64,000 bases of DNA from Strongylocentrotus droebachiensis (taxonomy: Eukaryota > Echinodermata > Echinoidea > Camarodonta > Strongylocentrotidae), in the NCBI GenBank assembly GCA_035222895.1, contig JAVYIG010009899.1, forward strand, positions 1 to 64,000. The letters run 5' to 3'. The notes beneath the pieces are model-generated. The model saw only the letters and a program-made list of their open reading frames with translations. It was not told the DNA's origin and ran no database searches. A program made the translations under genes and the position numbers. How positions within the stretch are numbered: the stretch's first letter is position 1; each line of letters begins with the position of its first letter. Shown here one piece after another: positions 34,916-46,519 of the stretch.

Positions 34916-35884
34916 CCATAGAAGCAGGAAAATGCAAGAAATTGGTCAGTGAAAGTTGGAGCAAAAAACTTTTAGAAATAAGAAAGCGAAGAATTTTTGA
35001 ATGTCCAATCAATAAAACGCAAAGTAGCAACACTGTGAAGTATCTTGCCAGTTTCCCCCCTCCCATTCGCCCTATACTAAAAAAACTTCAAAATCTTTAC
35101 TTTCATATTGCTTCAATCATACATTCACCCTAAATATAATTTTTGCAAATATATTTTTATGAATCCCCTGTATGCTGAATGAAACAAATCTACTCCGTCA
35201 TCAATAACTAAGAAAAATAAGAAATTTTATGTGCAAAGCAAATTGGAGATGAGCTCCCAACCAAAAATCATTGATTTTTCTCACATTCCGGTGTTTTGCT
35301 GGTAGTTGCAAGTTGCTACTACCGACAAACGGGACAAAAAATCTAAATCCAAAAATCCAGAAACACCTGCCGAAGTTTCACCATTATTTACAGTGTGAAA
35401 GCAGACTAGTAAGATACAAAACGTTGTTTGGGAGATGTGTGATTACATGTAGGCCTACAGTATAGGCCTATTGTATTATTCCTGCTCAACCAAGTATCAC
35501 TTACATGTATTGCTGTTCCCACAAAGGGTCAACTCTACGTCACAATACTTGTATTGTTTGGGTTTAACAGTCCTTGTTTGTGGCTTTATTATCAGTGAGA
35601 TGAATAGATTTAACGATCAAGTTTTGGGTCAAGTACTTCAGATGAAAGGGTATTATCATTCACAGCTACATGAATAGTGCTTACCAAAAAAGAAATAGAC
35701 TGGACAGGTTATCGATTTAGCTCTCCAAAGATCCAAACGTGCTTTGGTAAAAAGCAAGAAAATACAAAGATATCAAAGCTAGAGGATTCCCAGCGAACAG
35801 AAAAGTTTTTTGACTCTGCAGTAGTCCTGGAGAGCAAGAAGCCAAAATGCCCAAGCTGTACAAGTATATCTATCATATTGTATT

Positions 35885-35960
35885 CAACTGCACACTATGT
35901 ATATCATTTCATTTATTTATTTTCCACATTCCTGTTAAAAACATGCAAAATATGAAATAA
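35885..35960 (-). mobile_element. LINE-like 3' end, minus strand
   Basis: ATCATTTCATTTATTTATTT, TCCACATTCCTGTTAAAAAC, ATGCAAAATATG. The minus strand ends in AAATGAAAT. Close to 47410-47500 (TTTCATTTCATTTATTTTTC, CACATTCAAGTTTAAAGGTC, ATGCAAATA). Confidence 0.45.
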
Positions 35961-36221
35961 TAATGTCCACATACTCTTCATAAAATACAAAGGAATACTT
36001 AGAGAAACAAACAAACAAACAAGTAATTGACAAAAAGTGGAAAATAATGATTACTATGAAGCTAGTACATGTACATGCTGTAGCTTAGCATTGGTCCAAC
36101 CATTTAGGCAAATTCAGCGTTATTTATTTACTTTATATATTGACTTCATATTTTTTCACTTACAATATCTATACTACCAGTAATATAAATTACTTTATTT
36201 ACTTTTTGTTGTTGTTGGTTT

Positions 36222-36350
36222 GTGTCTGGGGGAGGGGGGGGGGGGGGGGGTGGTGGTTATTGTGCTAAAGATCAATCCTTCAAAAATTGCTTATTAATAA
36301 GGGCACCAATTATTTGTTGGGGGGCGGGGGTGGCTATGGTATTAAAGCAT
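36222..36350. repeat. G-rich homopolymer tract
   Basis: A run of about 20 G interrupted once near 36231-36252, then GGGGGGCGGGGG near 36318. Simple-sequence DNA. Confidence 0.7.
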
Positions 36351-36674
36351 CATTTGATACACAGAAGTTTAATTTGCCAGTGTTACTCTGCTAATAAAAA
36401 AAAATCACAATACAAAATTCAGATCCATCAGCTGAAACAAAAGCCATTTCTTGTTATCCAACGCACGTGTAATTAATATTTTCTTCTCTGTTTCTTTCTT
36501 ATGTCTACAGGTAAGTTCCACAGACATCGAGCTGACACGTTTGGTAATGTAATATACCCCCTCATTGTGTGGGCACTGTGTGTGTGGGCTGTTCGCGTGA
36601 GTGGACTGTTTGTATTCATGAGCAGTTACAATTTGCGTGTTTATGAGTTAAAGTACCAGTATTTGTTAGTTGGT

Positions 36675-37205
36675 AGTTTGGAGATACATTTAAAAAAGAA
36701 GGCTAGGTTCTGAGAAAGGTTAAAAGTTAGTGAGGTTTTTTTTCATTCCAACATGATTATTTTTTCTTTTTCTTTGGTTTAGTCTACTTCCTGTAACCTT
36801 GGAGATTCTTGCAGAATACAAAAACTGAACAATAAACCTTAATGTCAATTGTTAGTTTGGAGATGCATTTAAAAAGAAGGTTGAATTCTGGGAAAGGTTA
36901 ACATTTTTTTAAAATTCCAACATAATTATTTTTTCTTTTTCTTTGGTGTAGTCTACTTCCTGTAACCTTGGAGATACTTGCAGAATACAAAAATTGAATT
37001 TTTTAACAATAAACCTTTTTGATTGTTAGTTTGGAGATGCATTTAAAAAGAAGGTTGAATTCTGGGAAAGGTTAAAAGTTTGAGTTTTTTTTTCATTCCA
37101 ACATAATTATTTTGACTTCTTCTTTGGTGTAGTCTACAGGTACTTCCTGTAACCTTGGACATTCTTGCAGAATACAAAAATTGAAATTGTTGACACTAAA
37201 CCTTG
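36675..37205. repeat. Three tandem copies of a ~177-bp unit
   Basis: Each copy starts AGTTTGGAGATRCATTTAAA (36675, 36854, 37028) and carries GAAGG-T-G-TTCTGRGAAAGGTTA, CATTCCAACATRATTATTTT, GTCTACTTCCTGTAACCTTG and TTGCAGAATACAAAAA. Spacing is 179 and 174 bases. Non-coding. Confidence 0.85.
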
Positions 37206-38240
37206 TCAATTCGATTCAAGTCAGTTCAATTCAACGATCACTCTACTTCTAGAACTAGGCTGGTTCATGTGAGCAATGCAATAATAATGACTACTGGTAT
37301 TCAACGTTTTCACTGCCATGCTCTCTTTACATGTACATGTACATTTGTACATAGTAAAGCCTTTTGCCATTAGACTTTATAGAGTGAAATGCTTTCAACA
37401 CATGTACAATGTACAAGCTAATATATTTGTATCTACCCACACATGTCCATGTAATGTAGGCTAGGGAGATTCAGCAACTAGGGCAGTTCAACTCAGATTG
37501 GTTTGCCCTCAAAGCAGTTTTAGACTCTGTTCACATTACCTCTAGATCTCGTCAGTCACTTCTGCTTTTATGATGCAATTCCTTGTATGTATGCCTATAT
37601 GTTTTTATGGTTCATATGACTGGATCGTTGATCCATGCATGTATGCATACATGTACATGTAGGTGTATGTTTCATTTTTATAAACATGTAATGTTGAATA
37701 GACCTGGGGGGGGGGGGGGCGGGGGACGTTTCACAAAGATCCTAAGTTGAACTTATCTCTAAGTCGGACTTAACAATTATGTAAAGCCGTTTAATAGCAT
37801 CTTTGAAAATATTTTCTAAAAGTCATTTTAAAAGGCATTGAATAGTAATTCCAATCATTCATATTTTCTATTAAAATCAAGGAGATTTGAAGTTCTTGAT
37901 GTGGAATTTATGTTTCACAAAGCCTCTTTTCAATGACAAATGACAAAAATCTGTGACAAATCTGCTGATGACCAATCAGAACCACGGATTTCACTAGCTT
38001 ATAACAAAAACTGTCATTTGTCACTGATGACAAGTTTTGTGAAATGGGGCCCTGTACTTAGAGCAATAATAGATAACGATAACTTGAAACGATGCATTTA
38101 CTGCGAGAACTGTTCAATTTCCAGACACCCTTTGGACCTGCTCCAGTCCGCTTCTGAGCCTCTGTAATAACAGAATTGTTCAATTATGTTACGCTTTATT
38201 TTACGGGTCCATTCCGGTACACAATACTGCGATGTTCCAG

Positions 38241-38497
38241 GGGAGTGTTTCACAAACGCTAAGATCGACTTTAAGTTGGACTTAACTATGGCAGGTCGTT
38301 AAAGCAACTGTTTGCTCTCACCATAATACTGGCAAAATCATGGTTACAAATCTACAGAATTTACATTTTTTGATAATTCATTATTGAAGGAAAAAATATC
38401 TAAAGATCATAATGGTGAGAGCAAACAGTGGCATGAACGGCCTGCCGTATTTTAGTCCAACTTAAAGTCAATCTTAGTCTTTGTGAAACACCCCCCA
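38241..38497. mobile_element. MITE with TGTTTCACAAA termini, ~257 bp
   Basis: GGGGAGTGTTTCACAAACGC, AAGATCGACTTTAAGTTGGA and AGCAACTGTTTGCTCTCACC on the left are mirrored by GGTGAGAGCAAACAGTGGCA, TCCAACTTAAAGTCAATCTT and TTTGTGAAACACCCCCC on the right. A related partial copy lies at 37720-37790 (CGTTTCACAAAGATCCTAAG). It is a type I recall as widespread in echinoderms and lophotrochozoans. Confidence 0.75.
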
Positions 38498-38799
38498 TGT
38501 CTTCTGGTTCTGCGCTTCTGTAGAAACAGGATGGTGTAATGCAGTTGTGCTTTATTTTCTGGGTCTCCTGTAGAAACGCTCTGTAGGATGCAATCATAGA
38601 TCTAGCCATTGATTGCAGTGGGAACGGGCCCCGGCCAGCGATATTGATTGTTATTGGTGAGCGTTTTATAGTCCCTCTAGTGTGCTCGAGGGTGGATGCG
38701 CGTATGTCCGTGTAATGTGGCTCGGGATGTACAGTAGTGTGTTTGCTCGAGTGTGTGGGGGATGATTGCTGGAAGATGTGAGAATGGAGTTACCGGTAT

Positions 38800-38989
38800 G
38801 TACCAAGGGGTGGAGGTGTATTGATGGAGATGGCTTGGTAGTACATGTACATGTACATGTAGACAGGAGAAGAGAATCGAGAGAGATGGCGAGAGATATA
38901 AAAGGGATAGAGAGAGAGAGAGAGCGAGAGAAGGAGAGGGAAATAGAGTGGGAGAAAGATAGAGAGAGAGAGAGAGAGGGGGGAGGGTG

Positions 38990-39044
<55 letters not shown>

Positions 39045-39445
39045 GTATCAAAGGTCATCTGGAGTTCTTTACCAAGGGGGTGGAGTTGTAATGATGGAGG
39101 TGGCTTGGCACTAGACAGAAGAAGAGAATCAAGAAAGAGGGCGAGAGATAAAGGGATGGAGAAAGAGAGAGAGAGACAAAGAGAGAAATAAAGAGAGATA
39201 AAGAGAGAGAGAGAAATAGAGAGAGGAAGAGAGAAAGAGAGAGAGAGGAAGATATACATGGATAGATAAAGAGAGAGAGAGGGATAGATAGTGAGAGAGA
39301 GACTCAGAGAGAGAGAGAGAGAGGAAGAGAGATAAAGGGATAAAGAAAGAGGGAGAGAGAGAGAGAGAGAGATAGATAAAGAGATATAGAGAGAGACAGT
39401 GAGATAGAGGAAAATATCAAAGGTCATCTGGAGTTCTCATTGATG
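38800..39445. repeat. Tandem duplication with long (GA)n tracts
   Basis: TACCAAGGGG-TGGAG-TGTA-TGATGGAG-TGGCTTGG and GAAGAGAATC-AGA-AGA-GGCGAGAGATA appear near 38803-38905 and again near 39070-39150. AAAGGTCATCTGGAGTTCT appears at 39048 and 39418. GA repeats fill the gaps. Long frames on both strands are repeat translations. Confidence 0.8.
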
Positions 39446-39661
39446 GAAATAAATCTCACAAATCCAAAACAAACTGACAGTCAACATCTTACATCATATA
39501 CCCAGTGTACTACACATAGAAAGTACATTTATCTCACAAATAATTTTGGTTGGAAAGTTGGAAAATACACCTGAGTAATGAGCAAACTCAAGCTTGTCAT
39601 TTTGTACCTGTGTGCATGTACTTTGTATCCATATTATTGACCAGTAGAATCATACTTATAG

Positions 39662-39844
39662 CAGAGACGCCAAGTTCAAAGATCGGCAATGCGTGACATT
39701 TTCATGATTCGGGGCGCGAGGGTATAACACACGTATAAGGTATAGCGTTTTTTCAAAATCTAGCACGCGCGTTGTGCGTAAGAGCATTTTCAGACCCTCA
39801 AAATTTGTGATGTCACGCCTAATGCGTGATACTTGGTAGCTCTG
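39662..39844. mobile_element. hAT-like MITE, 183 bp (copy 2)
   Basis: Same family and orientation as 19466-19647: CAGAGACGCCAAGT to ACTTGGTAGCTCTG with a colinear interior. Flanks TTATAG / TTTTAG are a 6-bp duplication with one mismatch, fitting an older insertion. Confidence 0.75.
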
Positions 39845-39939
39845 TTTTAGTGAATCCTGTGATTTCCACCAATTCGTCCTTCTGCTGGTAAGCTTCAAAG
39901 GGCTATGGAGCCTATCACAAAGACCTGTAGTTTTTGTTT

Positions 39940-40250
39940 GCAGGCACAAAAAACACCGGGTTAACACCCTACTCTTTGCGAGAAGTGTAGGGTATTAACG
40001 TGGATAGAACGAGACTCTCCTACACACAAGCCTCCAGTTAACGTTCTCTCCGAGGAACAGAGGGTTTTCCCCTTTAAATCCAGAGCCTGCATAGAGAACA
40101 GAGGGGAGGGGCGTACTAACATACATGTGCATGTACACACAACATGGCGACAATCATTTTTGCTTTTTTGTCTGCTCAGTGGGGGACTCGAACCCACGCG
40201 CATGACGAAAGTCATGAGAGCCAGACGATTTGACTAGGCCACCCCTCCGT
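39940..40250 (-). mobile_element. tRNA-derived SINE (Ser/Leu-type head)
   Basis: The minus strand from 40250 reads GGGTGGCCTAGTC (A box), a variable-arm-like hairpin ATGACTTTCGTCAT and B box GGGTTCGAGTCCC (near 40200-40188). The body includes TCTGTTCCTCGGAGAGAACG and CTTGTGTGTAGGAGAGTCTC; the tail is GCAAAGAGTAGGGTGTTAAC. The anticodon stem does not pair, so it is not a tRNA gene. The body differs from the 15263 SINE. Confidence 0.7.
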
Positions 40251-40737
40251 TTTTTTAATATTTTAAAATTTATATAACACTAAATTTTGTGGGATTCCCA
40301 ATTGCAAACCTTCAACGGCAGTACTCACTGGGTTAAAGCATAGACCTATGGTTAAAGGCAGCACCCTCGACATGTTGGCCTAGAAGCACGTACAGTCTCA
40401 CATGTGAATAGAAACCATGTTGTTCCCCCACCCTCCTTACAATTTATTACATCAGAGCTCCCAGGCCTCCAGAATTATATTCCCATCAGAGGCTGCAGCA
40501 GCTAACGATTTCAAAGAAATATGGGTCACTTTGGAGGCATACTGCCAGCTTTCATATCAATACAATAAGACACCGGGGGAAGTGCTCATTGTGACTAGTT
40601 TGCAAGCACAGACTGTGATTTGACATTTAAGCACACTTTTAACTCAGAGCCGATCCTATGCAAATCTGCAAAAACAATATCAAGCACGTACATGTAGTAT
40701 TATATTAATGGTAATAATGCTCAGCTTTCATATAGCG

Positions 40738-40815
40738 CTTAATAATAATAGTGATAAAAATGCATTTTTAAATAGCGCATAACACATTGCAAAATATATC
40801 CATATGCACTCTAAA
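40738..40815 (-). mobile_element. SINE-like 3' tail, minus strand
   Basis: AATAATAATAGTGATAAAAA, ATAGCGCATAACACATTGCA and CCATATGCACTCTAAAG. Same terminal module as 28983-29075. Confidence 0.5.
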
Positions 40816-40839
40816 GAAAGAAAAGCGAAGAGAAAAGTA

Positions 40840-41695
40840 GGGGGTGGGGGTACAGGGCTGGGGGTGGGGTAAAGGGCCAGGGGAGGTACAGTATAAGGAA
40901 ACATGCATAATTATGTTTCCCTGCATCAGATTAAAATGGGTATGGGGCAGGGGGGGGGTGGGGGTACAGGGCCGGGGTCGGGGGTAAAGGGCCAGGGGAG
41001 GTACAGTAAAGGAAACACGCATAATTATGTTTCCCTGCATCAGATTAAAATGGGTATGGGGGAGGGGGGGGGGGGGGGTGGGGGTACAGGGCCGGGGGTT
41101 GGGGTACAGGGCCAGGGAAGGTACAGTATAAGGAAACACGCATAATTATGTTTCCTTGCATCAGATTAAAATGGGTATGGGGGAGGGGGGGGGGGTGGGG
41201 GTACAGGGCCGGGGGTTGGGGTACAGGGCCAGGGGAGGTACAGTATAAGGAAACATGATAATTATGTTTCCCTGCATCAGATTAAAATGGGTATGGGGGA
41301 GGGGGGGGGGGGTGGGGGTACAGGGCCGGGGGTGGGGGTAAAGGGCCAGGGGAGGTACAGTTTAAGGAAACACGCATAATTATGTTTCCCTGCATCAGAT
41401 TAAAATGGGTATGGGGCAGGGGGGGGGGGGTGGGTACAGGGCCGGGGGTTGGGGGTAAAGGGCCAGGGGAGTTACAGTTTAAGGAAACACGCATAATTAT
41501 GTTTTCCTGCATCAGATTAAAATGGGTATGGGGGAGGGGGGGGGGGTGTGGGTACAGGGCCGGGGGTGGGGGTAAAGGGCCAGGGGAGGTACAGTATCAG
41601 GAAACACGCATAATTATGTTTCCCTGCATCAGATTAAAATGGGTATGGGGGAGGGGGGGGGGGTGGGGGTACAGGGCCGGGGGAGGTACATGTAC
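40840..41695. repeat. ~120-bp minisatellite, seven units, G-rich
   Basis: GGAAACACGCATAATTATG, TTTCCCTGCATCAGATTAAA, ATGGGTATGGG, a run of 7-14 G, then GGGGGTACAGGGCCGGGGG and AAAGGGCCAGGGGAGGTACA. The core recurs near 40906, 41019, 41140, 41260, 41382, 41502 and 41620. Each unit has many runs of three or more G on the SIK3 sense strand. Confidence 0.95.
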
Positions 41696-41699
41696 AGTA

Positions 41700-43020
41700 T
41701 AGTAAACAAAATCTGTAAAAAATACATTATACAGATTAACATGTATACACATTTCCCCTGCATGGCATTAGCATAGGAGGTATAATGACACAGAGACTTG
41801 CCCATCTCCTCCCCTCCGCGTCCCCATCAACACCCTCTATCTTGCCGTGATTATTGCGGATTGCGTTTTCCCCCGGTCTCTGGCAAAGGATCGGTGTCGT
41901 CTTTCACGCGATGACGTTGATGGCACATTGTTTGGTCGGCGCTCTAATTCATAGCAGTCACTCTGGGTGCATTATCCCTCATGTTCAGGCTCTCACTAGT
42001 CTGCAGCCACAAACCAATGCCAGTCTTGGTGCTTAAAGTGAACCGGTAACATTGTTCAGATGAGAGAAAATGGTGCTAAGGTAGTGACTTCAATGCTTAG
42101 ATGTACAATTAAAGATAATCTGAAAGTTTGAGTGAAAACAGACCTTTATAAATGATAACAACTTGGGAAAAAGTGATCTGATCAATTCCTTATTTCTTCC
42201 AGCTATAATATTACAATTTAATTACGTTTTAGGTGAATGTAAATTGTCACAAAGCAATGAATTGTCTCCATATAACATTCCAGACATTTAAGTGATGAAA
42301 GATTTTTTAAATTCTGTCTTACATCGTGCAAGTCTTATTTCCATGGAAAAACGGATGGGAAAATTTAAAAATGGTTGGGAGAATTTACTATCAGAGGGTG
42401 TCGCACAGTGACATTTTCAAAGAAAATCATAAATCTTTTTGTGGTTTGTGTTTTTTTTTTCATTTTAGAGGGTTGGTACAGTAGAAGGAATATAATAAGT
42501 AACATTTCATTACGAAATTACGCAATTTTTTCATTAACCTTCAGAAATGTTTTTACAGAGTCACTTTAACGAGTGTCTGAACCTAGAGACTACATGTATG
42601 TGCACTACATGGTCTACTGCTCTCCATACATTCTGTACTACAGCTGATTTCTCACACAGGGAGAGACTTGTAGAGTTAGGTTTGGTTCAAGACTTGATGG
42701 AATTATGTTTGTAGTTTCGAAATAGAGTCTGTCCATGCAGACTAACTCTCCACCACACACCAAATACAATGTGTTCCTGTTAGTAGTCCGATATGCAGCA
42801 AGTTCTGTACACTATAACATTTACAAGTAGAATTTCAAATGAGCTCTTTCATGGGATGGAAGCGTCTAAATTGTAATTTATTCGTAGGGATACCCGGTGT
42901 AGGTTACCTGGTTCATTTTGTATTCGCCTGACTTTCAGCGTGTATCACATCCATTTTGCAAATTCGCCCTAAAGAAATGCTGTTCAGTTGGTAAGATAAC
43001 ACCTGACTCTCTAAAGGCTG
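41700..43020. other. Intron 1, mostly unique sequence
   Basis: No repeat family is recognised apart from short TACATG runs. 41780-42030 is less AT-rich and CpG-bearing (CTCCGCGTCCCCATC, TCACGCGATGACG) but has no exon features. It is one of the few repeat-poor stretches of the intron. Confidence 0.4.
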
Positions 43021-43021
43021 G

Positions 43022-43230
43022 GAGAGAGAAAGAGGGAGGGAAAGAGAGAGAGGGAGAGAGAGAGAGAGAGAGAGAAGGGGAGGGAGGGAGAGAGAAAGAG
43101 AGAGACAGAGAAAGAGAGAGATGGAGAGAGAGAGAGAGAGAGAGAGAGTGTGTGTGTAGTGGTGGGGGTGGGGACAGAGAGGGGAAGAGAGAAATGGGGA
43201 GACAGATCTCAAGATAGAGAGAGAGAGAAT
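43022..43230. repeat. (GA)n tract
   Basis: Near-pure GA/GGA repeats with a short GTGTGTGT interruption at 43149-43157. Confidence 0.9.
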
Positions 43231-43703
43231 GAGATCATATTGAATGTTGCCAATTTGCATCGCCAGCAGATAAAGCGATGCATTGAAAGAATAGTGATTT
43301 GGGTGTCTCGTTACATAATGGTAGGTCATTTGTTTGGCAGGGAGTAAAGTCCAAGATGCAAGTATTCAGAAGGACGAGGTGTCCTTTCTATTTGCTCAGA
43401 ATTTAAAATGATTTGACCAGATCAATTTCATACATGTGATAAGTGTGTTCAAGGTATAGGAAATCAATACAAAACACTATAAAAGCAGAGATGCCAATCT
43501 TCAAAACAAATTCAAATAAAATTAGAAAAGATAAGGGGAAATAATGAACATTAGAGAATACATTTATGATTATTAAAAATATCTTCAAATTCTGACCAAA
43601 ATAAAATAAATTTTAGTCCTTTATAATTAGGGTTTTGAATACTGTTACTGCAGTTTACTACGCTCACTTCACTCAGATTTCTCAATATTTGAATGTCAGT
43701 TCA

Positions 43704-44008
43704 GGATTATTTTCAAGTTCCTTGTGACGTCTCTGATTTATGAAGAAATACCGTCTAAAGAATCATCATACACTGCATAGTGAATTGAGCATTCAGACTG
43801 GATAACTGGAATATGAGGGTATTTGAAGAGCAATCCTTTTCAGGGGACATTTCTCCTCTGATCTTCTTCCAGAAAAGGATTATTTTAAAGTTCCTTGTGA
43901 CGTCTCTGATTATAAAGAAGTACTGTCTATTAAGAATCATCATACACTGTATAGTGAAAGGAGCATTTGGACTGGATAGCTAGAAAATGAGGGCATTTGA
44001 AGAGCAGG
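43704..44008. repeat. Two direct copies of a ~130-bp segment
   Basis: GGATTATTTT-AAGTTCCTTGTGACGTCTCTGATT, TAAGAATCATCATACACTG, ATAGTGAA and GAGGG-ATTTGAAGAGCA appear near 43704-43831 and 43879-44008, a period of about 175 bases. AATCATCATACACTG is unchanged. Confidence 0.8.
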
Positions 44009-44292
44009 GGATATTTCTCCCTGATCTTCTTCCAGACTGACGTAGATGTAGGTCATAAGAATGAGGAGCCGACAAATTTGATTTCATCACCGCCAGAACT
44101 CAACCTTCTCTTTAATCAGGGAACAAACACGAGAGGGCAGTTAACTCTTCAAACAGGCCCGGGCGAAATGACGCAAATTCATACCTATGGCATTCTCTCG
44201 GCTGCAGTCGCTACGTCATAGCGAGCTTGACAAATCAATTGATTAAGTGTCGTTCCCTGGGGAATATTTGTATGAAAGTTACACAAATCACC

Positions 44293-44499
44293 ATTAAAGG
44301 TAGGCGTTACTACTGCAGCTAGAAGGGATTAGACCACACAGCGAGCCATCGAGGTCACTGTGACAGGTGGCTATCTCATTAACTCAGCTCTCATTTAACA
44401 TAAGAAAAAGAGGATCATGGGGGACCAACAGGCACCGATTTGGGAAGTTTTCTATATAGAGGGAGCAAGTAGCTACAAGTAGGACAGTGTGCCTTTAAA
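44293..44499. repeat. Dispersed ~190-bp repeat, copy 2
   Basis: Colinear with 13444-13636: AGAAGGGATTAGACCACACA, GGTGGCTATCTCATTA, AGAGGATCATGGGGGACCAA, TCTATATAGAGGGAGCAAGT, ending GCCTTTAAAG. Confidence 0.75.
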
Positions 44500-44849
44500 G
44501 CTAATCTTGAGCTCTGGTATGGGCACCTTATGCGAGAGAACATGACTATAATTCATTCTGGATTGTTTATCCTGCAGTAGATTGACTGTTTGAACCAGTC
44601 AAATAAAAACAACCTCACAAAAACTTGCTGGAAATCATCTTCAATGAAAACTACAACTCTCATTGCACATAGGGACCTGTATAAAAATACATGGTGTCGG
44701 GCCAACATTACAGTGAACATGTACATGTACATTACCTTGTATCTATCTACTGGTATGCTCATTTCTCAGCCCATATACATTTTCTACCAAAACCGTTTGG
44801 CACATGTCATTTTATTTGTAATCTTGAACATTCAGTGTTAGTTTTCTTA

Positions 44850-45675
44850 GACCCCTGTTACACATGCGTCGGCTTTTAAAGCGGGCCCCGGAGGCGGCCT
44901 CACACCTGCAATTTGAAGCCGCCTCGAGATCATCAAACCCCTGTTACACATGATCTCGGGCCCGCAATTTTGCGTCTACACATAGGCCGGCCTCACGTCG
45001 CCTTTTCACGAGCTGATATTGGGGCGGACTCCAGAAAGATAGAAAGAGAAAGTGATAGAATGATAAAAACTAAGAATAACATAAGAGAAGGGGATAGAAG
45101 GAAGAAACAAAGAATAACATAAGGAAAGACAGAAAGAGAAAGTGTGATAAAAACAAAGAATAATATAAAAGAAGACAGAAAAAGAGAGTGATAGAATGAT
45201 AAAAACAAAGAATAACATGAGAGAAGATGAAAAAAGGAAGAAACAAAGAATAACATAAGGAAAGACAGAAAGAGAAGGTATTAGAAGGAAGAAACAAAGA
45301 ATAACATAAGGAAAGACAGAAAGAGAAAGTGTGATAAAAACAAAGAATTACATAAGGAAAGACAGAAAGAGAGAGTGATAGAATGATAAAAACAAAGAAT
45401 AACATAAGAGAAGGTGGCAAGCGCGCCCGATGTATTATGTTGATAATGATGACAGGTTACGTCACTTCCGCTTATAAGCCGGCCCCGAGTCCACTTTGGT
45501 GTTACACATACCGATTGCGGGACTGAGGCCGGCCTCAAACCACATCCAGAGGTGGACTGAGTCCTCCTGGCCTCAGTCCGGCTTTTCGAAAAAAGTTGGT
45601 GTTACACATACGTCGAGCCGACTCCGGGGCCGGCCTCAGTCCACTTTCAGACGTACTGTATGTGTAACAGGGGTC
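44850..45675. mobile_element. PIF/Harbinger-like non-autonomous element, TSD TTA
   Basis: GACCCCTGTTACACAT (44850) is exactly inverted at 45660-45675 (ATGTGTAACAGGGGTC), with TTA on both sides (44847-44849, 45676-45678). TWA duplications are the Harbinger signature. Subterminal sequence is CpG-rich with GGCCGGCCTCA and internal GTTACACAT repeats. The centre (45030-45415) is an AGAAAG/AACAAAGAATAACATAAG tandem array. No transposase. Confidence 0.75.
45030..45415. repeat. Purine-rich tandem array inside the Harbinger-like element
   Basis: AAACAAAGAATAACATAAG followed by GAAAGACAGAAAGAGAAAGT recurs about seven times in units of roughly 45-60 bases. Confidence 0.85.
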
Positions 45676-45864
45676 TTAGATTCTGTGTGTATTCATTTTC
45701 TATCATTATCAGTTCTCAAGTTCATTTTTAAGGTTGGAATGTTGGCATGAAACTATTTCATTTATTTTCATTGCCTAATATAACAAACACATACATGTAC
45801 TGTTCACCCTGTAAAACAGTAACATTGGTTATACATGTACTGTACATCAAATTTTAATATTGAA

Positions 45865-46516
45865 TGTTCATTCATGTACATTGAATGTATGTGATGTATC
45901 TGTAATGTACATTGAATGCACTTGATGTATTTGTAATGTACATTGAATGCACTTGATGTCTTTGTAATACACATTGAATGCACTTGATGTCTTTGTAATG
46001 TACATTGAATGCACTTGATGTATTTGTAATGTACATTGAATGCACTTGATGTATTTGTAATGTACATTGAATGCACTTGATGTATTTGTAATGTACATTG
46101 AATGCACTTGATGTATTTGTAATGTTCATTGAATGTACTTGATGTACATGTATTTGTAATGTACATTGAATGCACTTGATGTATTTGTAATGTTCATTGA
46201 ATGTACTTGATGTACATGTATTTGTAATGTACATTGAATGTACATGATGTATTTGTAATGTACATTGAATGCACTTGATGTATGTTTTTGTAATGTACAT
46301 TGAATGCATTTGATGTATTTGTAATGTGTACATTGAATGCACTTGATGTATTTGTAATGTACATTGAATGCACTTGATGTATTTGTAATGTGCATTGAAT
46401 GCACTTGATGTATTTGTAATGTACATTGAATGCACTTGATGTATTTGTAATGTACATTGAATGCACTTGATGTATTTGTAATGTACATTGAATGCACTTG
46501 ATGTATTTGTAATGTA
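45865..46516. repeat. 31-bp minisatellite, ~20 copies
   Basis: The unit AATGTACATTGAATGCACTT plus GATGTATTTGT is 31 bases. Some copies carry an extra TACATG and become 37. Because 31 is not a multiple of 3 and the unit has no minus-strand stop, several minus-strand frames stay open for 90-227 codons. These are not called as genes. Confidence 0.95.
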
Positions 46517-46519
46517 CAG

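Noticed and set aside
38666-39427. 253-codon Ser/Leu-rich minus-strand frame
   Set aside because: Produced by (GA)n repeats and a tandem duplication. No non-repeat coding sequence supports it.
40180-40253. tRNA-Ser/Leu gene
   Set aside because: No pairing anticodon stem; it continues into a SINE body.
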